Below, piece by piece: positions 25,780 to 34,014 of a DNA stretch of 64,000 nucleotides. Under the pieces are notes generated by a model, which saw only the letters and a list, made by a program, of their open reading frames with translations, searched no databases and was not told the DNA's origin. The stretch is from Streptomyces sp. MMG1533. Its GTDB lineage: Bacteria; Actinomycetota; Actinomycetes; Streptomycetales; Streptomycetaceae. Location of the stretch: assembly GCF_001279775.1 (NCBI RefSeq), contig NZ_LGDG01000232.1:7108-71107 (forward strand), given 5' to 3'. Made by a program: the position numbers and the translations under genes. How positions within the stretch are numbered: position 1 is the first letter of the stretch; each line of letters begins with the position of its first letter.

Positions 25780-26993
25780 GCCGCCTCCTCGAGCACCGCG
25801 CCGCGGCGGCCGGCCGTGCCGAGGGTGCGCAGGTCGTCGATGGCGGCGGCCAGTTCGGCGGGGGTGACGTCGTTGACGAAGGCCGCTTCGCCGATGCCGA
25901 CCGGCAGCGGCAGCCGCTGCCTGCCGTCCCGGTGGCGGACCGTGTCGGCGAGGGCGCGGGCGAGCAGCCCGGGCTCCAACAGGTCGTTCCAGGTGGGCAG
26001 TTCGAGGGCGTCCATGACCGCGAGGATCCGGTCGCGGTCGGCGGCGCTCACCATGCCCCGGCGGGCGGCCATGACGGTGGTCAGCGCCATGTCGACGCAC
26101 ACCGCCTCGCCGTGCAGCAGCGCCGGCAGGGCGTGCATCTCGATGGTGGGGCTGAAGGTGTGCCCGTAGTCGACGACTCGTTCCAGCTGGGCCTCCCACA
26201 GGTTGGGCTGGAGCTCCTCCAGCATGCTGTGGATGGCCCGCTGGACGACCTCGCAGGCCGTCCGGCCCGCGCCCCAGCGGCTGCCCTGGAGCCGGTTCTC
26301 GATCAGCGACGGCCCGTGCGCCTCCAGCAGGTCGAACAGGCGGGCGTCCTTGATGAGGGCCATCTTGAGGATCTCCGCCAGGCCGTTGGAGATGTGCCGG
26401 CGGTCCACGGTGGCCAGGAACGAACGGTCGAGCAGGGTCAGCGAGGCCGGGAAGTAGGTCCCCAGGCGGTTCTTGTGCCCGTTGAAGTTGACGCCGGTCT
26501 TCACGCCGACACCGGCGTCCACCAGCCCGATGAGGGTGGTGGGCACCCGCACGACGGGGGTGCCGCGCCGGTACAGGCTCGCCACCAGTCCGACGATGTC
26601 CATCAGGACCCCGCCGCCGATCGCGATCAGCGGCTCGCGGCGCCGGTCGATGCTGAACGCGTCCAGGGCCCGCACGATGTCCTCGAGGGTCGCCAACTCC
26701 TTGAGGGTCTCGTCGACTTCCACCACGTGCATCCGGTAGTCGACCCGGTGGTGGTCGAGGTAGGCGCGGATCCGCTCGCCGTGCAGCCGCTCCACGTGCG
26801 CGTCGATGACGACGAAACGGCGCCGGTTGCCGCCGGTGACGGAGGCCGGTTCCAGCAGGGCCTCGTCCGCCGGGTCGAAGGCGTCGTCGCACATCCTGAT
26901 CTCGTAGCTGACCGGTTTCACCGCGTTGACCTGCCAGACGTCCACCTGCGCACTGCGGGTGAAAAGGCCCGTCGGCGCGTTGTCCCGAGTCAT
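25776..26993 (-). CDS. Sugar phosphate cyclase, probable 2-epi-5-epi-valiolone synthase
   Basis: A 405-residue member of the dehydroquinate synthase-like cyclases. NAD-binding IAIGGGVLMDIVGLVAS and the active-site block VPTTLIGLVDAGVGVKTGVN then GHKNRLGTYFP match the valiolone synthase branch rather than dehydroquinate synthases, which read VGGKTGVN. Metal ligands are in NGLAEILKMALIKD, DYGHTFSP and LLHGEAVCVD. It would cyclise sedoheptulose 7-phosphate to 2-epi-5-epi-valiolone, the entry to C7-cyclitols. GGAGG precedes ATG 26993. A desmethyl-4-deoxygadusol or 2-epi-valiolone synthase is the main alternative. Confidence 0.87.
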   Translation of the reverse strand: MTRDNAPTGLFTRSAQVDVWQVNAVKPVSYEIRMCDDAFDPADEALLEPASVTGGNRRRFVVIDAHVERLHGERIRAYLDHHRVDYRMHVVEVDETLKELATLEDIVRALDAFSIDRRREPLIAIGGGVLMDIVGLVASLYRRGTPVVRVPTTLIGLVDAGVGVKTGVNFNGHKNRLGTYFPASLTLLDRSFLATVDRRHISNGLAEILKMALIKDARLFDLLEAHGPSLIENRLQGSRWGAGRTACEVVQRAIHSMLEELQPNLWEAQLERVVDYGHTFSPTIEMHALPALLHGEAVCVDMALTTVMAARRGMVSAADRDRILAVMDALELPTWNDLLEPGLLARALADTVRHRDGRQRLPLPVGIGEAAFVNDVTPAELAAAIDDLRTLGTAGRRGAVLEEAA

Positions 26994-27058
26994 GCTGCCT
27001 CCACAGAGTTATTGCTGAGGTTTTCCGTAATTCCGGCCTGCGTCCACTGCGTCCACTG

Positions 27059-27098
27059 CATTCAGGCATTCGGACATCCAGGCATTCGGACATTCACA
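27059..27098. repeat. Five 8-base direct repeats upstream of cyclase operon
   Basis: Units CATTCAGG, CATTCGGA, CATCCAGG, CATTCGGA and CATTCACA run without gaps, about 65-105 bases before the cyclase ATG. A GCGTCCACT pair lies beside them (27040-27058). Iterated half-sites of this kind are typical activator-binding regions. Confidence 0.5.
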
Positions 27099-27147
27099 GT
27101 CCAGCAGGCGACGAATACACTGGGCAAGTAATTCGAGAAGCCGCCCG

Positions 27148-28191
27148 CTACTTTGTCAGAAACGACATCTCGGCATGGTGCCGCTTTACGAGCAGCCGCC
27201 CCATTCCGACGAGGCAGTGGTCGTCGTCGGGTGCGCCGAGAGCGAGCATGTCGCGGATCTCCGGTTCGGTGAGCCCGAAGCAGCCCACACGCAGGAGTTC
27301 TTCCGCGAGGACGTCGAGGAAACGCTCGCCGACGGCGAGTGCGAATCCGCCGACGAACACATAGCGGCGTATCCCGGCGGCGAGGAACACCGAACTCACC
27401 GCGGTGGCCAGATGGGCCACGCCCGTCCGCACCACCGCGACGGCGAAGGGGTCGCCCTCGCGGGCGGCCCGGGCGAGCTGCCGGTTGGTGATGTCGTCCG
27501 GCTGCGGCGGCGTCGCCGTACCGGCGCACAGCTCGGCCAGCCGGGACACGGCGAACGCCCCCGGCTCGGCGCGGGCGGCCCTGCGGGCGGCGGCCAGCAT
27601 GCCGCGGCCCGAGGCCAGCGCGCCGAGGTGGCCGCGGCCGCCGCAGTCGCAGCGGGGCGCGTCCGGCGCCGGGTCGCACAGCAGGTGTCCCAGCTCGCCG
27701 CCGTGGCCGCCGGCGTCGACCAGGACGTCGTCACCGACGTAGATCTTGTTGCTGATGCCGGAGCTGACGGTGAACAGGCAGAACGCGGGACCGCCCGGAT
27801 CGGCGTACCGCCAGGCCGCGGCGGTCGTGTCGTTGACGACGGTCACCGGCATCCCCGTACGTTCCCGCAGCAGCCGGGCCAACGGCAGCGCGGGACCGCC
27901 GCCGCCCCACACGGTGGGCGCCCCGGTGACGGTCCCGTCGCCGGTGACCGGCCCGGCGAACGCGACCCCGACGGCCACCGCACCGAGCCCCTCGGCGCTC
28001 CCGCGCGCCAGCTCGATCTCCTCGACGAGCTGCTCGACGACCGAGCTCTGCACGTCCGTGACGTCCTCGGCGTCGAGCCCTCCGGTGCCACGCACCGGAA
28101 CCCGTCGTACACCGGTCAGGGCCTGGGCCTCTGCGTCCCAGCACGCGGTCCGCAGGGTGGTGCCACCGACGTCGGCGACTATGCAGCGCAT
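27148..28191 (-). CDS. ROK-family sugar (cyclitol) kinase
   Basis: A 347-residue ROK kinase: phosphate motif ADVGGTTLRTACWD at the N-terminus, catalytic aspartate in VVNDTTAAAW, and the zinc-type loop CDCGGRGHLG, where the usual third cysteine is a histidine. In acarbose and validamycin pathways a ROK-type kinase phosphorylates the C7-cyclitol, which fits its place 155 bases upstream of the cyclase gene on the same strand. AAGGAG precedes ATG 28191. Glucokinase activity is an alternative. Confidence 0.82.
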   Translation of the reverse strand: MRCIVADVGGTTLRTACWDAEAQALTGVRRVPVRGTGGLDAEDVTDVQSSVVEQLVEEIELARGSAEGLGAVAVGVAFAGPVTGDGTVTGAPTVWGGGGPALPLARLLRERTGMPVTVVNDTTAAAWRYADPGGPAFCLFTVSSGISNKIYVGDDVLVDAGGHGGELGHLLCDPAPDAPRCDCGGRGHLGALASGRGMLAAARRAARAEPGAFAVSRLAELCAGTATPPQPDDITNRQLARAAREGDPFAVAVVRTGVAHLATAVSSVFLAAGIRRYVFVGGFALAVGERFLDVLAEELLRVGCFGLTEPEIRDMLALGAPDDDHCLVGMGRLLVKRHHAEMSFLTK

Positions 28192-28227
28192 GGGGCTCCT
28201 TCTGGAAGTGGGGGTCGAGGTGGGCGC

Positions 28228-28679
28228 GGGTACGGGGCCGAGTCCGGGGGGGCGGTGGTGCTGCGCGCCGCGCGCCGCGCGTGGGGCCGGTCCGGGCCAC
28301 GGGTCGGGGCGGGTACGGGGCGGGTACGGGGCCGAGTCTGGGTGCGGTGGTGCTGCGCGGAGCGCGCCGCGCGTGGGGCCGGTCCGGACCCCGGGTCGGG
28401 GCCGATCGGAGCAGGTCGGGGCGGGTCGGGGCGGAGGCCCACGGCCGCCCACCCCGGCGCGCTGTCGTCATGCACCGGACCACCGGCCCGCCTCCGGGGG
28501 CGTCGCTCCGCCGCGGGGTACGGGGCGGAGTCCGACGGTCGGTGATGCTGCGCGCCGCGCGTGGCACCGGTTCGACCCGGGGGCCGCCCGGGGCGGCTCG
28601 GAGGCGGCTCGGGGGCGGCTCGGAGGACCACGGCCGCCCGCCTCGGCGCCCCGCCGTCATGCACCGGACCACCGGCCCC
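28228..28679. repeat. Interleaved intergenic repeats between kinase and exporter genes
   Basis: The 500-base gap holds no credible gene. Unit A (begins GGTACGGGGC, contains GGTGCTGCGCG) occurs at 28228-28295, 28322-28387 and 28515-28575. Unit B (ACGGCCGCCC then GTCATGCACCGGACCACCGG) occurs near 28436-28489 and 28625-28678. A and B repeat together with a period near 190 bases, an imperfect tandem duplication. Confidence 0.7.
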
Positions 28680-28691
28680 GCCGCCGCGGCG

Positions 28692-30044
28692 TCACTCGCC
28701 GACGCACCGCGCCGCCTCCCGCCGCCCGGCGGAACCGGCACCGGAACCGGCCGGCGCGGTCGGCTCGGCGTCGCCGCTGCCGGCCGGCCCGGCGTGTGCG
28801 GCGGCCGCCCCGTCGCCGTCACCGGCTTCGACGAGGGGCCGCCGCTCCTGCCCGGACCCCTCCGCCGGGCGGGTCCGCAAGCCGCGCTGACGTGCCCACA
28901 TGGGGGCGATGACCAGCAGGGCGACGGCCGCGGCGGCGCAGCCCGCGGAGGTGACGGAGCGGGCGCCCCAGCCCTGGTCCATGACCGCGCCGCCGAGCCA
29001 GGCGCCGAAGCCGTTGCCGAGGTTGAAGGCGGAGACGTTCGCGGACAGGGCGAGCAGGGGCGCGGACGCGGCCAGGGCGAGGACGCGCGACTGGAGGACG
29101 GGGATGATGGAGAACCCCGCCGCCCCGAACAGGAGCAGCACGGCGGCTGCCGGCCAGCGGTGGGGCGCCACGGCCCAGAACAGCGCCAGCACCGCCACCA
29201 GCGCGGTCAGGCACAGCACCGCGCCCCGCGTCGGGTCCCGGTCGGCGAGCCTGCCGCCGGCCAGGTTGCCCAGGACGGCACCGATCCCGAACACCGCGAG
29301 CAGCACGCTCATCGCGCCCGCCGGGAAACCCGAGACGTCCCGCATCAGGGGCGCCAGATAGGTCGAGGTGGTGAACACCGCGCCCTGCGCCAGCACCGTG
29401 ACCGCCATCGACGCCAACACCGCGGGCCGGCACATCACCCGCACCTCGTCCCGCACCGAGCCGCCCGGCGCCCCGGTCCCCGCGCCGTCGTCGGCGCCGA
29501 TCCGGCCCGGTACGGCGAGCAGGACCAGCACGATCGAGGCGACCGCGGTGACGGCGAGCGCGGCGAACGTGGCCCGCCACCCCCACCGCTGGCCGACCAA
29601 CGTGCCCAGCGGCGAGCCGAGGATGTTCGCGAGGTTGAAGCCCAGGGACACCTGCGCGATCGCCGTCGCCTGCCGGTCCGGCGGTGACATACGGGCGGCG
29701 ACCAGACCGGCCATCGCCACGAACGTGCCGTGGGCGAGCGAGGCGACGATGCGGGCGCCCATCAGCGTCGCGTAGTTCGCGGCGAGGAAACTGCCGACGT
29801 TGCCGGCCAGGAACACCGCCATCAGGCCCACCATCAGCGCCTTGCGCGGCACCCTCAGAGTGAGCAGCGTGATCACCGGGCCGCCGAGGGCGACGCCCAC
29901 CGCGTACCCGGTGACCAGCAGGCCGGCCGACGGGACGGAGACACCGAGGCCGTCCGCCACGTCGGGCAGAATTCCGGCGATGGCGATCTCGGCGGTCCCC
30001 ACGCAGAACACGCACAACATCAGAGCGAAAACGGGCAACGGCAT
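28692..30044 (-). CDS. MFS exporter, DHA1 type
   Basis: A 450-residue permease with twelve predicted helices starting MPLPVFALMLCVFCVGTAE, similar in layout to AraJ/PbuE-type efflux proteins, with a long hydrophilic Ala/Gly/Glu-rich C-terminal tail of about 65 residues. ATG 30044 has GGAG eight bases upstream; an in-frame ATG at 30107 has none. It is divergent from the HAD gene across a repeat-bearing promoter region. Likely the product exporter of the cyclitol cluster. Confidence 0.88.
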   Translation of the reverse strand: MPLPVFALMLCVFCVGTAEIAIAGILPDVADGLGVSVPSAGLLVTGYAVGVALGGPVITLLTLRVPRKALMVGLMAVFLAGNVGSFLAANYATLMGARIVASLAHGTFVAMAGLVAARMSPPDRQATAIAQVSLGFNLANILGSPLGTLVGQRWGWRATFAALAVTAVASIVLVLLAVPGRIGADDGAGTGAPGGSVRDEVRVMCRPAVLASMAVTVLAQGAVFTTSTYLAPLMRDVSGFPAGAMSVLLAVFGIGAVLGNLAGGRLADRDPTRGAVLCLTALVAVLALFWAVAPHRWPAAAVLLLFGAAGFSIIPVLQSRVLALAASAPLLALSANVSAFNLGNGFGAWLGGAVMDQGWGARSVTSAGCAAAAVALLVIAPMWARQRGLRTRPAEGSGQERRPLVEAGDGDGAAAAHAGPAGSGDAEPTAPAGSGAGSAGRREAARCVGE

Positions 30045-30189
30045 GGGGGCGACTCCGGTAATTCGCCGAACAAATCCGGGGTCAATAATGGAGTCCGGCA
30101 ACGCCATGGGTCACGCCGAAAACTGACACAGTCCCTGTGGGGGACGTCATGACCGGCGCGCGTTGTCCGCGGGGAACGGGTCCCTTTAT

Positions 30190-30275
30190 GGTCGAACGAG
30201 CCGGTTACGGTCCAACGAGCCGGCCGCCCGATATTGCCCGGCAGCATCCCATTGCCGGGCGGCATCCCATTGCCG
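30190..30275. repeat. Two pairs of direct repeats in divergent promoter
   Basis: GGTCGAACGAGCCGG (30190-30204) and GGTCCAACGAGCCGG (30209-30223) are 19 bases apart. GGCAGCATCCCATTGCCG (30240-30257) and GGCGGCATCCCATTGCCG (30258-30275) are in exact tandem. They occupy most of the 314-base gap between the exporter and HAD genes and could be operators for both. No gene was seen in the gap. Confidence 0.55.
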
Positions 30276-30358
30276 CGCAACCACTTCGGCAACACCCCTG
30301 CAACATACCGGCAAACATTCCGCACTTCTGTGCCCCAGCCAAGTTCGAGGAGGCTCCC

Positions 30359-31090
30359 TTGTCCGTCGGGGGAAAGTCAGCGACCACGACAATTCCCGTG
30401 CGTGCCGTGCTGTTCGACCTGGACGGCGTGCTGGTGCACTCCGCAACCGTCGTCGAACGCTCCTGGGCCGACTGGGCCCGTCGGCAGGGACTGGACGCGG
30501 ACGAGGTGCTCGCCACCTGCCACGGCCGCCCGTCCGTGGAGACCATCGCACTCCTCGCGCCGCATCTGGACGCCGCCGCCGAGGCCGTCGCCCTGGAGGC
30601 CGAACAGGCCGCCGACACCGAGGGCCTGACGGCCTGCCAGGGCGCCGCCGAGCTGATCGCCGCCCTGGACAGCGGCGCGTACAGGGCACCGGTGCCGTGG
30701 GCCGTGGTGACCTCCGGCACCCGCCCGCTGGCGTCCGCCCGCCTGGCCGCCGTCGGCCACCGCCAACCGGACGTCTTCGTCACCGCCGACGCCGTCACCC
30801 GCGGCAAGCCCGACCCGGAGGGCTACCTCACCGCGGCCCGCGCCCTCGGCGTCGACCCGCGCGAGTGCGTCGTCGTCGAGGACGCCGAACCCGGCGCCCG
30901 CGCGGGCCACGCCGCCGGCGCCGCGGTGATCGGCGTGGCGGGCGGCACCCTCACGGGCACGGAACCGACCCTCGCCACGTTCGTGGACACCCTCGCCCTG
31001 CTCACCCTGGACCGCGACCCGGCGACCGGCGGGGCACGGCTGCTCACGAGCACGCACCCGCACACCCCTGCGCACGAAAGGGTCGGGTGA
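30359..31090 (+). CDS. HAD-family phosphatase/mutase
   Basis: A 243-residue haloacid dehalogenase-like hydrolase. Motif I is VLFDLDGVLVHS, motif II threonine or serine in VVTSGT, motif III lysine in RGKPDPEGY, motif IV VVEDAEPGARAG. A helical cap follows motif I, the beta-phosphoglucomutase/phosphatase layout. TTG 30359 is chosen because GAGGAGG lies five bases upstream; no ATG or GTG fits nearby. It would remove a phosphate from, or shift it on, the cyclitol. It starts a five-gene plus-strand operon. Confidence 0.85.
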   Translation: MSVGGKSATTTIPVRAVLFDLDGVLVHSATVVERSWADWARRQGLDADEVLATCHGRPSVETIALLAPHLDAAAEAVALEAEQAADTEGLTACQGAAELIAALDSGAYRAPVPWAVVTSGTRPLASARLAAVGHRQPDVFVTADAVTRGKPDPEGYLTAARALGVDPRECVVVEDAEPGARAGHAAGAAVIGVAGGTLTGTEPTLATFVDTLALLTLDRDPATGGARLLTSTHPHTPAHERVG

Positions 31091-32028
31091 TCCCCGTGAG
31101 TGCCACACCTCGTCATATCGCCGTCGTCGGCCGCGGTCTCATCGGCTCCGCCCTCACCGCCGCCCTCCGCCGCGACGCGGCCACCGTGCACACGGTCGCC
31201 CGCAGCGGCGCCCGTACGGCCCACCACGAGCCGTGCGACCTGGGCACCGGGCACGGCCGCGACGCCCTGCGCGCCGCCCTCCGCAGGTGGCAGCCGGACC
31301 GGGTCGTCCTCACCCACGGCCCGAGCGACGTGACCTGGATGGAGGCCCACCCCGAGGACGCGGCCGAGGCGCACGCCGGCCTCGCCCGGGCGGTGGCCGA
31401 GGAGTTCGGCCCCAGGATCCTGCTGGTCTCGACCGACAACGTCTACCCCGGCACCGAACCCCTGCGCACCCCCGCCGACCCGCCGGCCCCCGCCAACGTC
31501 TACGGCCACGTCAAACTGGCCGCCGAACAGGCCGTACTCGACGCGGGCGGCCACGTCGTGCGGGTCAGCCTCGTCTACGGCGGCTGGTCCCCGCCCGGAC
31601 AACGCGTCACCTTCGCCGAGCGCTGCCTGACCGCCGCCCTCGCCGGACAGCCCCTGGCCGCGCCGGAGGACCAGTGGTTCACCCCCGTCCACCTGGACGA
31701 CGTCACCACCGTCCTGCGGGCGATGTGCGGCCCGGGCGTCGACCGCAGGGCCGTGGAGCCCCTGTCGCACCTCTCCGGCCCCCGCCAGCTCAGCCGCCAC
31801 GACTTCGCCTTCGCCGCGTACCGCCTGGCGGGCGCCGACGAGACCCTGGCCACCCCGGTGCCGCGCGCGGAGAGCGAGTGGGCCAGCCGTCCCCGCTACT
31901 CCTCCCTGCACTGCGACGACTTCGCCCCGGTCACCGGCATCCCCGGCTGGCAGCCCGCCGACGTCACCGACGGCCTGCGCACCATGCTGACCACCGCGCC
32001 GGCCCTCGCCGAGGCGGTGACCCGATGA
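31087..32028 (+). CDS. NAD(P)-dependent epimerase/reductase, RmlD-like
   Basis: A 313-residue extended short-chain protein. Rossmann start HIAVVGRGLIGSALTAAL, active-site serine region LLVSTDNVYPGT and catalytic YGHVK. Layout follows RmlD-type sugar reductases. GTG 31087 overlaps the HAD stop as GTGA. In this cluster it would reduce or epimerise a carbonyl on the C7 ring, but the substrate is unproven. Confidence 0.83.
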   Translation: MIPVSATPRHIAVVGRGLIGSALTAALRRDAATVHTVARSGARTAHHEPCDLGTGHGRDALRAALRRWQPDRVVLTHGPSDVTWMEAHPEDAAEAHAGLARAVAEEFGPRILLVSTDNVYPGTEPLRTPADPPAPANVYGHVKLAAEQAVLDAGGHVVRVSLVYGGWSPPGQRVTFAERCLTAALAGQPLAAPEDQWFTPVHLDDVTTVLRAMCGPGVDRRAVEPLSHLSGPRQLSRHDFAFAAYRLAGADETLATPVPRAESEWASRPRYSSLHCDDFAPVTGIPGWQPADVTDGLRTMLTTAPALAEAVTR

Positions 32029-33086
32029 CCGGCGCCTCCGTGCCCCCGTCCATGACCGCCCTGCTGCTCACCGGCCCCGAAAGGGTCCGGACGGCGGAGG
32101 TCGCGACCCCCGAACTGCGCCCCGGACACTGCCTGGTGGCCGTCCGCTACGTCGGCCTGTGCGGCACCGACCTCGGCTTCTGGGACGGCTCCAGCAACTA
32201 CGTGCACGACGGCCTCAAGAACTACCCGTTCGTCCCCGGCCACGAGTGGAGCGGCCAGGTCGTGGCCGTCGCCGACGACATCGACGGCATCGACGGCATC
32301 GACGGCATCGACGAGATACGTGTCGGCGAGCGCGTGACGGGGCACAACTTCCGCCCCTGCGGCGCCTGTTCGCACTGCGCGGAAGGCCGCATCGCCTCCT
32401 GCCCGCGGCGCAGCGAGATGGGCGTCCTCGGCCCGGAACCCGGCGCCGCCGCCCAGTACCTGCACGTGCCCGCGCACACCCTGGTGCGGCTGCCGGACCA
32501 GGTCACCGACCAGGAAGCCGCCCTGCTGGAACCGTGCAGCGCCGCCATGCACGCCGTCGACCGGCTCGGCATCGACGCCACCGACCGGGTGGCCGTCCTC
32601 GGCGGCGGCACCCTGGGCCTGGCCGCCGCCCAACTCGCCCGCGCCCGGGGCGCGAAGGTCCACCTCTACGACCCCGCCGCACCCGCCCGCGCCCTCGCGA
32701 CGGAGCTCGGCCTCGACACCGACCCGCCCGAGAACGCCCCGCACGGCACGTTCACCGCCGTCATCGAGGCATCCGGCGCACCGGCCGCCGTACGCGCCAC
32801 ACCCCTGCTGTGCGCGCACGGCGCCCGCGTGGCCCAACTGGGCACCCCGCACCACGCGGTCGACGGCATGCCCACGGCGGAACTCGTCCTGCGCGACATC
32901 ACCCTGCACGGCGTGCTGTCCGGCATCGCGCACTGGAAACCCCTGCTCGACGCCGTCGCCTCGGGCGCGCTGCGACTGTCCCCGCTCATCGACGCCGTCC
33001 TGCCGTACGACCGTCCCCGGGACGCCTATCTCAGGCTCGCGGACGGCGGCCGTACCCGGCCCAAGGTGCTGCTCAAGCTGAGCTGA
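32025..33086 (+). CDS. Zinc-binding medium-chain dehydrogenase
   Basis: A 353-residue sorbitol dehydrogenase-like MDR enzyme. Catalytic zinc ligands are in GLCGTDLGFW and PGHEWSG, structural zinc cysteines in CGACSHCAEGRIASC, and nucleotide binding in LGGGTLGLAAAQLA. It would oxidise a cyclitol hydroxyl to a ketone, as AcbL-type enzymes do. ATG overlaps the previous stop as ATGA. A run of three GACGGCATC repeats adds a DGI-repeat loop near residue 86-95, probably on the surface. Confidence 0.88.
   Translation: MTGASVPPSMTALLLTGPERVRTAEVATPELRPGHCLVAVRYVGLCGTDLGFWDGSSNYVHDGLKNYPFVPGHEWSGQVVAVADDIDGIDGIDGIDEIRVGERVTGHNFRPCGACSHCAEGRIASCPRRSEMGVLGPEPGAAAQYLHVPAHTLVRLPDQVTDQEAALLEPCSAAMHAVDRLGIDATDRVAVLGGGTLGLAAAQLARARGAKVHLYDPAAPARALATELGLDTDPPENAPHGTFTAVIEASGAPAAVRATPLLCAHGARVAQLGTPHHAVDGMPTAELVLRDITLHGVLSGIAHWKPLLDAVASGALRLSPLIDAVLPYDRPRDAYLRLADGGRTRPKVLLKLS
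32274..32309 (+). repeat. In-frame 9-base repeat in dehydrogenase gene
   Basis: Three perfect GACGGCATC units (32283-32309) follow one variant GACGACATC. Each unit adds Asp-Gly-Ile, so copy number changes would keep frame. Confidence 0.85.
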
Positions 33087-33125
33087 CCCGCCCCCACCAC
33101 CCTTCGACGACACCCAAGGAAAGTC

Positions 33126-33902
33126 ATGCACCAGACGACTGTCGGCAACGCGACCGTGCACTACCGCACGGAGGGCCAGGGCCCCGGTCTGCTCCTCGTC
33201 CACGGCACCGGCGCCACCGGCGAGACCAACTACGGCCACCTCTTCAAGCACTTCACCGAACACCACACCGTCATCGCCCCCGACTACGCGGGCAGCGGCG
33301 ACACCGTGGACGACGGCGCCGAACTCGCCCTCGACCAGCTCGTGGACCAGGTCCTCGGCGCCTCCGGCGACGTCACCGGCGAGCCCGTCGACATCGTGGG
33401 CTTCTCGCTGGGCGCGGTGATCGCGGCCGCGGCCGCCGCCCGCCACCCCGAGCGGGTCCGCCGCCTCGTCCTGGTCGCCGGCTGGGCACGCAACGACGAC
33501 CTGCGCAAGCGCCTCGGCTTCCAGCTGTGGCGCCGGCTGGCCGACGTGGACCCCGAGCTGTACTCGCACTACATCAGCCTGCTGCTGTTCACCCCGGGAT
33601 TCCTGGCGGACCTGGACGAGGAGACGTTCACGACGTCGACCGGCGGCATCGAGGTCAGCGAGGGCACGCTGCGGCAGATCGAGCTCGGCCTCGAAGCCGA
33701 CATCCGCGACCTCCTGCCGGGCATCACCGCCCCCACCCTGGTCGTCGGCTGCCGCCACGACCAGCTCGTACCGGTCCAGCACTCCCGCGAACTGCACGAG
33801 GCGATCGCCGACAGCACCTACCTGGAGATCGAGAGCGGCCACCTGGTCCCCGCCGAGTCCCCCGACGAACTCGTCGACGCCATCCAGAAGTTCCTGAGCT
33901 GA
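33126..33902 (+). CDS. Alpha/beta hydrolase
   Basis: A 258-residue hydrolase with a complete triad: nucleophile elbow GFSLG, Asp in CRHDQLVP, His in SGHLVPAE, and oxyanion loop LVHGTGATGE. AAGGAAA precedes ATG 33126. It lies 39 bases after the dehydrogenase gene in the plus-strand operon. Candidate roles are ester hydrolysis or, without water, acyl transfer on the cyclitol; substrate unknown. Confidence 0.88.
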   Translation: MHQTTVGNATVHYRTEGQGPGLLLVHGTGATGETNYGHLFKHFTEHHTVIAPDYAGSGDTVDDGAELALDQLVDQVLGASGDVTGEPVDIVGFSLGAVIAAAAAARHPERVRRLVLVAGWARNDDLRKRLGFQLWRRLADVDPELYSHYISLLLFTPGFLADLDEETFTTSTGGIEVSEGTLRQIELGLEADIRDLLPGITAPTLVVGCRHDQLVPVQHSRELHEAIADSTYLEIESGHLVPAESPDELVDAIQKFLS

Positions 33903-34014
33903 CCAGCCCCCTCAACGCCAGACCCCCTCAACGCCAGCCCACACGCTCCGCCGGGACCGGGGCGGCAGGGCAGCACCTCCCTGACCTCCCCACCCGACAA
34001 GGAGTCATGCCGTC

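Noticed and set aside
25776..26993. Dehydroquinate synthase of the shikimate pathway
   Set aside because: The active-site block reads GVGVKTGVN with GHKNRLGTYFP, which fits valiolone-type cyclases, and the neighbours are not shikimate genes.
28200..28690. Coding frames in the kinase-exporter gap
   Set aside because: Several frames are open on both strands, all low-complexity and built from the interleaved repeats.
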